DNA of 64,000 nucleotides from JBPOFY01 sp051252415 (GCA_051252415.1 JBPOGA010000001.1:274155-338154); one strand, 5' to 3'; shown: positions 45,655-54,495, counted from the stretch's first letter. Made by a program: numbers and translations. Notes: generated by a model from the sequence alone, not told the origin.

Positions 45655-45735
45655 CTTCAGGTAGCGGCGCGCGTCCCTGCGCGCCATCCGTGTTAGGCGG
45701 CTCCGTCACTGCCGCAGAGACTTCGAGACACTCAG
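45655..45735 (+). repeat. GTAGCGGCG hairpin repeat, copy 1
   Basis: From GTAG at 45661: a hairpin GGCGCGC, loop GTCCCT, GCGCGCC, then CATCCGT and a further 45 bp shared with copy 2. Copies 1 and 2 are direct repeats 126 bp apart in the 420-bp gap 45539-45958, which holds only repeats and no gene. Confidence 0.8.
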
Positions 45736-45780
45736 AGCACAACGTGGTTGCGACTGAGCGCAACCCTCCAGAAAAGTATT

Positions 45781-45865
45781 CTTCGGGTAGCGGCGGTCGT
45801 CCCGACCGCCATCCGTATTAGGTAGCTCCGTCACTGCCCCTGAAGCCTCAAACGACTCAAATGCT
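45781..45865 (+). repeat. GTAGCGGCG hairpin repeat, copy 2
   Basis: From GTAG at 45787: a hairpin GGCGGTC, loop GTCCC, GACCGCC, then CATCCGT. Compared with copy 1 the stem is changed on both sides in step, while loop and flanks are kept. The right-edge repeat at 63706-64000 has the same design. Confidence 0.8.
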
Positions 45866-45873
45866 CTACGATC

Positions 45874-45950
45874 AGCCATTAGCCATCAGCCATTAGCCAT
45901 TAGCCATTAGCCATCAGCCATTAGCCATCAGCCATCAGCCATTAGCCATT
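45874..45950. repeat. Heptanucleotide tandem repeat AGCCATY x 11
   Basis: Eleven uninterrupted copies of AGCCATT or AGCCATC (77 bp) lie just beyond the stop of the M48 gene. The T/C pattern is irregular. No coding role is seen. Confidence 0.95.
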
Positions 45951-45958
45951 AAACCCTT

Positions 45959-46741
45959 CTATCGATTTCGATACGCTTCAAGCGCCTTCGGCATCATTTC
46001 GTTGAGCTTGCGAATACGTGTCGAGCTCGATGGGTGTGTCGATAAAAACTCTGGTGGCGCACCTTGGCTAGATGCGCCCATACGTTCCCAAAAACCAATT
46101 GCCGCACGTGGATCGTATCCTGCCTTAGCTGCGTATAGGAGGCCAATTTCATCTGCCTCACTCTCGTGATAGCGGCTATACGGCAAGATCACGCCCATCG
46201 ATGCGCCAGCACCATAAGCGGCCAGTAAGAGCCGACGCTGATCGCTATCCATATCATTAGTGCCGACTTGTAAGGCGAGCGCACCGCCCGCAGCAAGTAA
46301 TTGATGCGACACGCGCTCATTACCATGCCCCGCGGCAACGTGCGCTATTTCATGGCCCATGACGATAGCCAGATCATCGTCGGTCTTTGCGACATTAAAA
46401 ATCCCAGTATACACCGCAACTTTACCACCAGGCATCGCGAAGGCATTGATTTGGCTATCATCTTCAAACACAACAAACTCCCACTGCGCATTCGGCATAT
46501 CTGGGCCGGCAACATAAGCAATACGCTCCCCAACGCGACGCATCATCGCATTATAGGTTGCATCGCGTGAAATGGGCGTCTCCTGCTTCAGTTGGCCGAA
46601 CTGCGCCGACGCAGAAGCTGCTAATTGTTCATTCGGCACAAGATGCAAAGCCGAACGCCCAGTTTGCGGCACCGTATGGCAACCGCTGAAAATAGACAAC
46701 GCTACCAGTAGCGCACTTATTGAGATGAACTTAAATTTCAT
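45959..46741 (-). CDS. M48-family metalloprotease lipoprotein
   Basis: A zinc protease of the BepA/LoiP/Oma1 group, anchored in an envelope membrane. It begins with a lipoprotein signal (MKFKFISISALLVALSIFSG, then Cys), which fixes the start at the ATG at 46741; the frame is open 126 bp further but that part is not signal-like. The zinc motif HEIAHVAAGHGNE and the downstream ligand segment YHESEADEIGLLYAAKAGYD are intact. The usual 260-residue core is complete, without TPR extension. Likely roles are envelope protein quality control. The 77-bp heptamer tract follows its stop. Confidence 0.92.
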   Translation of the reverse strand: MKFKFISISALLVALSIFSGCHTVPQTGRSALHLVPNEQLAASASAQFGQLKQETPISRDATYNAMMRRVGERIAYVAGPDMPNAQWEFVVFEDDSQINAFAMPGGKVAVYTGIFNVAKTDDDLAIVMGHEIAHVAAGHGNERVSHQLLAAGGALALQVGTNDMDSDQRRLLLAAYGAGASMGVILPYSRYHESEADEIGLLYAAKAGYDPRAAIGFWERMGASSQGAPPEFLSTHPSSSTRIRKLNEMMPKALEAYRNR

Positions 46742-46814
46742 ATTCGATGAGATATAGTTAAAGACAGATAATAACAAATTGAGTTCATTCCTTTTCGCAA
46801 GTATTCGCTGCTGT

Positions 46815-46948
46815 GTGCCGTAAAATTCACAAAATAAATAATATATACCAAGCTCCTGACCTGCCAAGGGAGAAGCTTCCTCGGCACTAATTTACGCCAA
46901 GCCGCATTGTGTATAAGATCAGGAGTAAGCGTATGATTTATACGGCAC
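46815..46948. repeat. 134-bp element with nested inverted repeats
   Basis: GTGCCGTA at 46815 is matched by TACGGCAC ending at 46948. Inside it, CTCCTGA (46853-46859) is matched by TCAGGAG (46919-46925). It fills much of the 231-bp gap between the M48 and rhomboid genes (46742-46972), which has no gene. It may be a small decayed mobile element or a structured leader of the M48 gene. Confidence 0.4.
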
Positions 46949-46972
46949 TCAACGATCCACGACCAACTCCTA

Positions 46973-48457
46973 CTACTTCGTCGACCAGCTACCTTCACTC
47001 GAATGACGAGCGCTCTGATTAAAACGCCAAACCAACCAAACGAACACACCCGCCAGAGCGCCGCCGAGGTGTGCGCCACCTGAAATATTGCTGATTCCCA
47101 TGACTTGCTGACTGGCGATAAAAAATTGTAATACCACCCAAATACCAAACATCGGCAATGCACTCATCCTCAACCAATACGTTTTGAAGAAAAACCAAAA
47201 GACCACAGCCAATTGGTTCTGACGAAAGCGTAGTGCATAAAATGCAAGCACTCCGGAAATACCACCACTCGCACCGATACAAGGAATCGCCGAATGTGGA
47301 TCTAATAAAATGTGCACAAGGTGCCCACTCATCGTTGCCAAACAGAGCAATAAAAAGAACTCAATCGTCCCCAGGCATTTCTCTACATTGTCTCCAAATA
47401 CGATGAGGAAATAAACGTTACCGATAAGGTGTATCAGGCCTCCATGAAGGAAAAATGCAGTCAACCACGTCAATCCTCCCTTGCGCCCATATTCCTCCGG
47501 AATGAGCCCATAGGCATCGACCACAGCACGTAAGTCTAACATCGCCAACAGACTGACCAACACAATTCCGCCTGCGAGTATCCACGTCAGCCATGGTTTA
47601 TCATCATGTTGGCGGGGCCCTGTCGGTTGCTCGTCCTCAACTGGCATACCAAAAAGTGCGGGTATCCATTGCCATGACTTCGACGGTCCCTCACCCCAAC
47701 CGCTTCGACGCTTGGGTGCCTCACGGCGTCTCTGCCGCTTGGATTCATCTAAACGATTTCGCTCAGAACGGCGTCTGCTCTCTGCCATGTCATATCTCGC
47801 GACACGCTCTCGATCAGAAGCTCGCTGTCGTTTAGATTTCGACGAAGCATGCCGCGCACGAGGCGATTCAAATCTATCTCGGTTTTCCGACGCAGAGTGC
47901 GAACGCCCATGCAGTGCTTCATTGTGAACCACGCCACGATGCGTCGATTCAGAAACAGGTTTAGCGCGAGGCTTCAGCTTCGGCGGTTGTTGTGGCTCAG
48001 GTGATGACTTCGGCACTGGCGGAGGCATTACCACGGTCGCTTCATTTGACGGTGGCGCATTACGTGCGCGTCGCGTCTCAGCGATACGCTTGCGCACAGT
48101 TTCACGAATCGCCTCAGGTGAAGCCTTCTCTACCTTAAAAAAAGCAAGATCCGCCCACTCACCTTCATCCAACCAGACGAACTGACAGGTCGTGCACACA
48201 TCAATTGCTCGGGTTTGACCTTCAGCTTCCACCGAAATCTCTTCCATCTTCCGATTACAACCTGGGCAGCGATGCTTCTTGGGATGCGATCCCATCCGCG
48301 CCCGTTGCCACAGGCCATTCATCGCATTGGACGGAATCATCTTTCGTAAAAGAGACATTGTCACCGCCGAGCCTGAGCAATCATTACAAAACCAAAAAAC
48401 ACCGAAATCATTTTTCCGGCGCGATAAAGCAGATCTACATTTGGGACAATCAGGCAT
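46973..48457 (-). CDS. Rhomboid-family intramembrane protease with N-terminal zinc-finger pair
   Basis: A 494-residue inner-membrane serine protease. Residues 1-105 hold two zinc-finger (zf-TFIIB-like) modules: CPKCRSALSRRKNDFGVFWF with a following CNDC, and CPGCNRKMEEISV with CTTC. A basic, Ser/Arg-rich linker spans about 130-280. The rhomboid core follows with about six helices; S397 lies in CIGASGGISGVLAF and H463 in GGAHLGGALAG, forming the catalytic dyad. The HGGLIHLIGNVYFL segment carries the typical HxxxN. The zinc-finger head is unusual and could recruit substrates or nucleic acid. No neighbour suggests the substrate. Confidence 0.9.
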   Translation of the reverse strand: MPDCPKCRSALSRRKNDFGVFWFCNDCSGSAVTMSLLRKMIPSNAMNGLWQRARMGSHPKKHRCPGCNRKMEEISVEAEGQTRAIDVCTTCQFVWLDEGEWADLAFFKVEKASPEAIRETVRKRIAETRRARNAPPSNEATVVMPPPVPKSSPEPQQPPKLKPRAKPVSESTHRGVVHNEALHGRSHSASENRDRFESPRARHASSKSKRQRASDRERVARYDMAESRRRSERNRLDESKRQRRREAPKRRSGWGEGPSKSWQWIPALFGMPVEDEQPTGPRQHDDKPWLTWILAGGIVLVSLLAMLDLRAVVDAYGLIPEEYGRKGGLTWLTAFFLHGGLIHLIGNVYFLIVFGDNVEKCLGTIEFFLLLCLATMSGHLVHILLDPHSAIPCIGASGGISGVLAFYALRFRQNQLAVVFWFFFKTYWLRMSALPMFGIWVVLQFFIASQQVMGISNISGGAHLGGALAGVFVWLVWRFNQSARHSSEGSWSTK

Positions 48458-48598
48458 TTATAGGTATACCATCTAAGAAAAAACACATTCGCACCCGAGG
48501 CAATCCATAATCGGCTCTTCTACAAAACGATATTTTCACTGCAAAATAAATCAGCAGTAATCTTGATTATCTGAGGCAGATCGTCATCACTGATACCT

Positions 48599-50065
48599 AT
48601 GAAAACCCTATTAATACCCGCTCTGCTCCTCACATTGCTCCTTGGCGCTTGCTCAAAGCCCAAAGAAGAAAAGGCTTCAGAACAAGACGTGCCAACTAAG
48701 GCAATCGAAGCTGAAACTACAAAAGTAGCGGCACCAGCGGCCACTGAAGTCGAGGCAGAAGAAGCCACGAGTGAGAAAGTAGACTACACCCCATCATTGC
48801 ACAAAACGATCACAGGTGCTGAAAACATTGTTGCACTGGAAAAACTCGTTCAAACAGCCCAACCAATCAGCGACAATCGAAATAAGCTGCTCGCTGAAAT
48901 CAGTGCAGAAACAGACCCAGCAAAGCTCAGTGAATTAAAAGCCGAATTGGCCCTCGTTGAACAGGCATTCAATGAACAAAACGATCAGCTGATACAAAAG
49001 TATGACATCGACCTGAATAGCGAAAACGAATATTTGCTAGTGACCGAAAAAAGCGAAGTTTCGGTTAAACTAGAAGACAGTTCTGATAGTTCCGATGCTG
49101 AAGGATACGTCGCAACAAAAACGCTTGAGGGCTCAGAATTGATTCAGAAATTCCGGAACGATTTAGTTCAAGTTTCGAAATTCCTCGAATACATCGCTCA
49201 ACTAAATCAAGCATTGTCAACAGCGACTGACGAAACGGCTCAAGCCGAACTGACAACTCAAATTGCTGAGGCCAAGGCTCAGCATGTCGAAATTAACCAA
49301 GTGCTACTTGATACTTATGGCTTCACATTCGAACGCCCAAGCAAAATTACAGATACAGAATTAAAGATATATACCCAGCCTCCATTACCAAAGCTGAATG
49401 ACCTGCCCGGCATGCCAAACGACCACATTTATATTGGGCAATTAGAAGGCATTGATACTAACTTAGAGTTCGAAAGAAACCTGCAAATCATGGAAGCAGC
49501 GAGGCAGCGTGCAAGCAGCCTCGTTCAAAACATTTCCGCTGAAATTGACGAAGCAAAAAAAGCTGAATTACAAAAAGAGTTCGATGCACAAATTGCCAAA
49601 TTAAATGAAGATAACAAAACGATGATCGATACTTACAAGTATTCGATTGATCGAAATTACTCACAAGTCGTTACTAAAGCGCGTCTCTATGTGAAATTAA
49701 CTGAAGATGAAATCGCTGCACAGAAAGAGAAAAAGCCAGACTACACAGCCCCAGAAGATGGATTTGAACAAATCATTACCATTAATGGAGTGGATCAAAA
49801 TCTAGCATTTCAAAGAGACACTGAAATGATGCAATTGGTGCGCCAGCGGATCATACAGGCAAAGCAAGCCCTCGAAGTGGAAACCGATGCCGCGAAAAAG
49901 ACTGAGATCCAAGAGTTCATCGATCAAATGGTTGAACAAATCACCGCAGCAAATAAGACCATGATTGAAACTTACAAATACTCAATTAATCGAGAGTATC
50001 AGTATATTGTAGAGAATTCAGATATCTACCTACAACTTACACGCGAAGAGATCTCGAACCTTTAA
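48599..50065 (+). CDS. Lipoprotein built of four tandem helical repeats
   Basis: A 488-residue probable envelope lipoprotein with a signal ending LLLGAC (C18). An acidic linker leads into four repeats of about 90-110 residues (roughly 69-160, 174-260, 278-370 and 392-484). Each has a helical hairpin and a closing segment such as NKTMIDTYKYSIDRNYSQVV or NKTMIETYKYSINREYQYIV. Repeats 3 and 4 are most alike and repeats 1-2 have diverged. I do not recognise a family. It is preceded by no close neighbour and ends in a strong terminator. A structural or binding role at the cell envelope is a guess. Confidence 0.8.
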   Translation: MKTLLIPALLLTLLLGACSKPKEEKASEQDVPTKAIEAETTKVAAPAATEVEAEEATSEKVDYTPSLHKTITGAENIVALEKLVQTAQPISDNRNKLLAEISAETDPAKLSELKAELALVEQAFNEQNDQLIQKYDIDLNSENEYLLVTEKSEVSVKLEDSSDSSDAEGYVATKTLEGSELIQKFRNDLVQVSKFLEYIAQLNQALSTATDETAQAELTTQIAEAKAQHVEINQVLLDTYGFTFERPSKITDTELKIYTQPPLPKLNDLPGMPNDHIYIGQLEGIDTNLEFERNLQIMEAARQRASSLVQNISAEIDEAKKAELQKEFDAQIAKLNEDNKTMIDTYKYSIDRNYSQVVTKARLYVKLTEDEIAAQKEKKPDYTAPEDGFEQIITINGVDQNLAFQRDTEMMQLVRQRIIQAKQALEVETDAAKKTEIQEFIDQMVEQITAANKTMIETYKYSINREYQYIVENSDIYLQLTREEISNL

Positions 50066-50090
50066 GAACAAGTATCTCTCACAGCATTTC

Positions 50091-50123
50091 AAAAAAGGCC
50101 GAGCAGAAATGCTCGGCCTTTTT
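50091..50123. terminator. Rho-independent terminator of the repeat lipoprotein
   Basis: AAAAAAGGCCGAGCA, loop GAAA, TGCTCGGCCTTTTT: a symmetric, probably bidirectional terminator 26 bp past the stop. The downstream stretch 50124-50357 holds no gene I can support. Confidence 0.92.
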
Positions 50124-50357
50124 AAATCTGTAGACTCAATAACCAACTCTGAATAGCCACTTTGTTCACAGCTCTCATGCAATATTTTGAGTTCGTAGCG
50201 AGACAATGCTGTGTAACTTAAAAGCGAAGCAGTGCGTGGACTGAACCACCCTGTTTCTATTTGACTCAACCTCCATAAAAACGAAAATTTATAGTAGGTA
50301 TTGGCCCGCCTAATGCCCAATTCTCTCGCCTCGAATTCACCCTAAATCTGGTGCAAT

Positions 50358-53300
50358 ATGATTCATAAGTCATTCATAACTCGTCTGCTGAGCAACTTTT
50401 TCATCGTGAGTCTACTCGCTCTCGTTTCAACTCTTCAAGCCGCGGCACCTCCAGGTGTGATGAATCATCAAGGTCGCATCGCGGTCAATGGTGTCAATCA
50501 TGACGGCTCGGGTTATTTCAAGATAGCCTTCGTCGATGGTGCCGGCACCGCCACCTACTGGAGCAACGATGCGACGAGCGTAGGTGGTGCTGAACCAACA
50601 ACAGCAGTCGAAGTCACGGTCACCCAAGGGCATTATGCAATTCCTATGGGAGACACGAGCTTTCACACAAATATGACTGGCTCAATCCCGACTGCTGTCT
50701 TTAGCGACAATACCGACGTGCGTGTCCGCATCTGGTTTTCTACATCAATAGGCGGTCCCTACGAACTACTCTCCCCCGACCGGCGTGTGACCAGCACAGG
50801 TTATGCCTTGAGCGCGGCTCAGGCGGAATCGGTAACCTCAGGCGCGGTAAGCGGATTGGATGATCCCGATGGCTATGTGTCCGACGCGGTGAACGTGAGC
50901 AGTGGCGGTCTAGTGAGTATCGGAACAGACGATCCACTTGATGGGCTGGAACCCATGATTGTCCCACGAGGCACCAACGGAACTGGGCTTGCCGGACCGC
51001 AATCCGTCGCTGTTCAGGGCGATTATGTTTATGTAGTCGACTTGAGCACTGATGTATTAGCCATTTTCGATATTTCTGATCCGGATAATATTGTCCCTAA
51101 AGACATCGACGGCACCGGGCTTACCTTCCCACGATCCGTTGCGGTTCAGGGCAACTACGCCTATGTAATCGATTCTTTCACCAATTTGCTCTCTATTTTC
51201 GATGTCTCCGATCCGAATAATATCATCCCCAAAGATTCCGACAGCACAGGTCTTTCAGGTCCCCTGTCAGTTGCAGTGCAGGGCAACTATGTTTACGTGG
51301 CAAACACTGGGAATTCCGAATTGTGTATATTTGATGTTTCTAACCCTGACTCAATCGTGGCCAAAGACACAGACGGCACTGGGTTGGTTGCTCCGAACGC
51401 GGTCGCAGTCCAAGGCAATTACGCTTATGTAATCGATAATAACAGTGACGTGCTGGCCATTTTTGATGTTTCCAATCCAGACACTATCGTCGCGAAAGAT
51501 TCGGACAATACTGGCCTCTCAAACCCTGTATCTGTCGCGCTTCAAGGTAACTACGCCTATGTGATCGATTCAGTCACTGACTTGCTGACGATCTTCGACA
51601 TCTCAGACCCAAATGCCATCGTCGCCAAAGACTCAGATAACACGGGTGTTACTTTCCCACAATCCGTCGCAGTTCAAGGCAGCTTTGCCTACGTGGTCGA
51701 CAATGGTAATGATGTGTTGGCGATCTTCGACATTTCCGATCCGAACTCAATCGTGGCTAAGGATACCGACGGCACTGGCTTGATCAACCCCGGTCCAATT
51801 GCGGTGCAGGGAAATTTCGCCTATGTGATCGACGCAACTACCGACTTACTTTCGGTATTTGAAGTGGCTCCTGCATTAACTGTCGATGGTGCCTTGCGGT
51901 TGACTGGCAGTCTCTACGACTCCAGTTCTTTAACTGGCAGCTCTGGGCAGATTCTTTCATCAACTGGAGCAGGCACGGGGTGGACCGACCTACTCGATAA
52001 CGATGATTCTAATGAGTTGAACTCCACCCTAAACCTGAGCGGCACCAGCTTGGAACTAACCGATTCAGGCGGCACCTTGTCGCAAGACCTCAGCTCGATC
52101 CTCGATTGGTCTAACTTATCGAACGTCCCGGCTGGGTTTGGCGACGACGTGGATGATATAGATGATGCCGACGCTGATCCAGCGAATGAACTTCAATCGC
52201 TGAGCCTTACATTGAATTCCCTAAGTATTTCAAACGGCAACGTAGTCGACCTAGGCATTTACCTGCGAAGTGAGACCTCGGATTCTTATTCAAACGGAAC
52301 TATGACTTTTAATCCAGGGTCCACACTGGTCGTCAATGGTCAGCTGGAAGTGGGAACAGGGAACATCAATGACGATGACTATATCTACTTTGACGGCAGC
52401 ACTCTTAAATATTTAAAGTGGGACGAGACCAATAACCGATTTGATTTCTCCAACAGCTTAGCTGTCAGCAACGATTTAATTGTAGGCAGTCTCAACGACA
52501 CCTTCGATGACTTCATCTATTTTGATGACGGCATCAACGAATTTCTCCAGTGGGATGAGAGCGAGGGCGGCTTCGTTATATCAAACAATCTCGGAATTGG
52601 AACTGACCTTTTTAACGATGATGATTATCTCTACTTCGATAGCGGAACCGCTGAATACCTTGCCTGGAAAGACTCTAGTGCCAAGTTTGAGATTTCAGAT
52701 GATTTAGTTGTTGATGGCAGTTTATCTGTTGGAATTTTAAATAGCAGCAACGATGACTACATTTACTTCGATGACGGCTCGGAGTATCTTTTCTGGGATA
52801 ATACTCACGGGGGATTCATTTTCTCCAATAGCCTAGGTATTGGAACAGTGGTCGCTAATGATGATGACTACCTCTACTTCGACAGTGGTGCCAGCGAACA
52901 CCTAGCCTGGATAGAAGCGGACAACCGGTTTGAATTTTCCGATGAGGTGGCATTAACTGGAAACTTATACGTTGGAACCGCCAACGGAACAACTAATGAC
53001 TCAATCTACTTCGATGAGGGCACAACAGAATATCTAAGATGGCATGAGTCGAATAATCGTTTTGAGATTTCAGATTCTTTCGTTATTGATGGCAGTTTAA
53101 ATGTTGGGACTTTAAATGGCAGCAACGATGACTACATTAACTTCGATGACGGCTCAGAGTATCTCAGTTGGAATGAATCGAATGGTCGTTTTGAATTTTC
53201 AGACGAAGTGGCTGCGACAGTCTTCACCCCAACATCCGATCGGAATGCGAAGGAAAACTTCCAGAGCATCGATGCTCAGGAGATACTCGAAAAGCTCATC

Positions 53301-53558
53301 GAATTACCCCTGAGCAAATGGCAGTTCATTAAGGATGATGGTGGCACCCGCCATATCGGCCCTGTAGCTCAGGATTTCTATGCGACTTTTAACGTCGGTT
53401 CCGATAATCGCCATATCTCAACGACCGACGCCGATGGTGTCGCTCTTGCCGCTATTCAGGGGCTGAACCAAAAGCTGGAAGAGGAAAATACCGAACTCCG
53501 TGATCGTATTCAACGACTCGAGACACTCGTGCAATCGCTGCTCGATCAAAATCAATAA
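50358..53558 (+). CDS. Fibre-like exported protein: seven-bladed propeller, seven YFD repeats, S74 chaperone domain
   Basis: A 1066-residue protein with a signal peptide (FIVSLLALVSTLQAAA). Residues about 205-505 are seven consecutive 44-residue repeats (SVAVQGNYAYVIDS, then IFDVSDPNNIV), which fits one 7-bladed propeller. Residues about 671-955 are seven further repeats of 37-45 residues (DDYIYFDDGSEYLFWDN, RFEFSDEV). The end (from S960, SDRNAKENFQSIDAQEILEK) is a Peptidase_S74/endosialidase-chaperone domain with HIGPVAQDFY and a C-terminal coiled coil. S74 domains trimerise fibres and cut themselves off. A surface or released trimeric fibre is likely. The next exported gene starts 17 bp later, in the same operon. 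Confidence 0.87.
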   Translation: MIHKSFITRLLSNFFIVSLLALVSTLQAAAPPGVMNHQGRIAVNGVNHDGSGYFKIAFVDGAGTATYWSNDATSVGGAEPTTAVEVTVTQGHYAIPMGDTSFHTNMTGSIPTAVFSDNTDVRVRIWFSTSIGGPYELLSPDRRVTSTGYALSAAQAESVTSGAVSGLDDPDGYVSDAVNVSSGGLVSIGTDDPLDGLEPMIVPRGTNGTGLAGPQSVAVQGDYVYVVDLSTDVLAIFDISDPDNIVPKDIDGTGLTFPRSVAVQGNYAYVIDSFTNLLSIFDVSDPNNIIPKDSDSTGLSGPLSVAVQGNYVYVANTGNSELCIFDVSNPDSIVAKDTDGTGLVAPNAVAVQGNYAYVIDNNSDVLAIFDVSNPDTIVAKDSDNTGLSNPVSVALQGNYAYVIDSVTDLLTIFDISDPNAIVAKDSDNTGVTFPQSVAVQGSFAYVVDNGNDVLAIFDISDPNSIVAKDTDGTGLINPGPIAVQGNFAYVIDATTDLLSVFEVAPALTVDGALRLTGSLYDSSSLTGSSGQILSSTGAGTGWTDLLDNDDSNELNSTLNLSGTSLELTDSGGTLSQDLSSILDWSNLSNVPAGFGDDVDDIDDADADPANELQSLSLTLNSLSISNGNVVDLGIYLRSETSDSYSNGTMTFNPGSTLVVNGQLEVGTGNINDDDYIYFDGSTLKYLKWDETNNRFDFSNSLAVSNDLIVGSLNDTFDDFIYFDDGINEFLQWDESEGGFVISNNLGIGTDLFNDDDYLYFDSGTAEYLAWKDSSAKFEISDDLVVDGSLSVGILNSSNDDYIYFDDGSEYLFWDNTHGGFIFSNSLGIGTVVANDDDYLYFDSGASEHLAWIEADNRFEFSDEVALTGNLYVGTANGTTNDSIYFDEGTTEYLRWHESNNRFEISDSFVIDGSLNVGTLNGSNDDYINFDDGSEYLSWNESNGRFEFSDEVAATVFTPTSDRNAKENFQSIDAQEILEKLIELPLSKWQFIKDDGGTRHIGPVAQDFYATFNVGSDNRHISTTDADGVALAAIQGLNQKLEEENTELRDRIQRLETLVQSLLDQNQ

Positions 53559-53574
53559 CAACCGTTCACACTCC

Positions 53575-54495
53575 ATGTCTTATACTGTGACACGTGCCCT
53601 ACTCCTTTTGTGCAGTGTTGGTTCCACCGCACTAGCACAATCGCATAGTGCGAGCACTAGCTATAGGCTACACCATGCCGCACACGGAGTGAGCGGTGGC
53701 CAAGCGAGCAATGGTTCGACGATCACTGCCGAAACCAGCCTGGGTGACGAAATCACAGGGCAGGTTTCCAACGTCACCGTCGGCGGCGTGCAGGACAAGC
53801 CAAACTACATCGGCCAGCTATACGATGTTACCTCGCTCACCCTCGAAGCTACACCCGCGACTGTGGACGAAGGTGGCACCCGCCAACTTGCGGTGACCGC
53901 CACGCTGGACGATTCCACCCTGCTCAGTCCAACCATCACCGACGTCCAGTGGTCGGTGGCACTCGGGCCGCTTACCGGAATCGATTCTGCTGGACTCACC
54001 TCGGCGGATCTCGTTTACGAAAACTCCCCGGCGACGGCACAAGGTATTTATCAAGATGTGATCGGACAGATCATGCTCACGGTGCTCAACATCGCACCGG
54101 ACAACTTTGGCGACTATGCAGGCGATGGAATTGATGATGACTGGCAAGTCACTTATTATGGAGAACCACCCAATACGGATGCGGCGCCCGGCTTCGACAA
54201 GGACGGAGACGGTTATGACAACACAGGGGAATGGCTCACCGGTTTTGATCCGCTCGATTCGAACTCATTTTTCAAACTGTCTTTCGACGGCTTAAGTGGA
54301 ACCACCGCAGACCTAAGCTTAAACAAAGTGATTACTGATCGCACCTACACCGTGAAAGCCAGCACCGACTTGCAGAGCTTTAATGAAACAGTGACTACCC
54401 TAAACCCTGTTGTCGAAGAAACCGAAAAAACGGTTCAAGATTTGAGTGCGACCTCCGATCAAAAATTCTACCGAGTCGATGTGACGAAACCTTAG
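53575..54495 (+). CDS. Exported TSP3-motif protein with verrucomicrobial C-terminal beta domain
   Basis: A 306-residue exported protein of unknown function. The ATG at 53575 starts a clean signal peptide (MSYTVTRALLLLCSVGSTAL); longer in-frame starts would overlap the upstream gene. An Ig-like beta section (SLTLEATPATVDEGGTRQLA) is followed by a calcium motif FDKDGDGYDNTGEWLTGFDP and a terminal beta domain ending SDQKFYRVDVTKP. That tail closely resembles those of two amylases in this window. It is 17 bp after the fibre-like gene, so the two are co-expressed and possibly partners. Confidence 0.82.
   Translation: MSYTVTRALLLLCSVGSTALAQSHSASTSYRLHHAAHGVSGGQASNGSTITAETSLGDEITGQVSNVTVGGVQDKPNYIGQLYDVTSLTLEATPATVDEGGTRQLAVTATLDDSTLLSPTITDVQWSVALGPLTGIDSAGLTSADLVYENSPATAQGIYQDVIGQIMLTVLNIAPDNFGDYAGDGIDDDWQVTYYGEPPNTDAAPGFDKDGDGYDNTGEWLTGFDPLDSNSFFKLSFDGLSGTTADLSLNKVITDRTYTVKASTDLQSFNETVTTLNPVVEETEKTVQDLSATSDQKFYRVDVTKP

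Noticed and set aside
45548..45763. 71-codon open frame on the - strand
   Set aside because: It overlaps the GTAGCGGCG repeat and the M20 peptidase start; composition and position fit repeat DNA.
50030..50320. 96-codon open frame on the - strand
   Set aside because: It runs through the strong terminator at 50091-50123 and overlaps the repeat-lipoprotein 3' end; no motif or start signal supports it.
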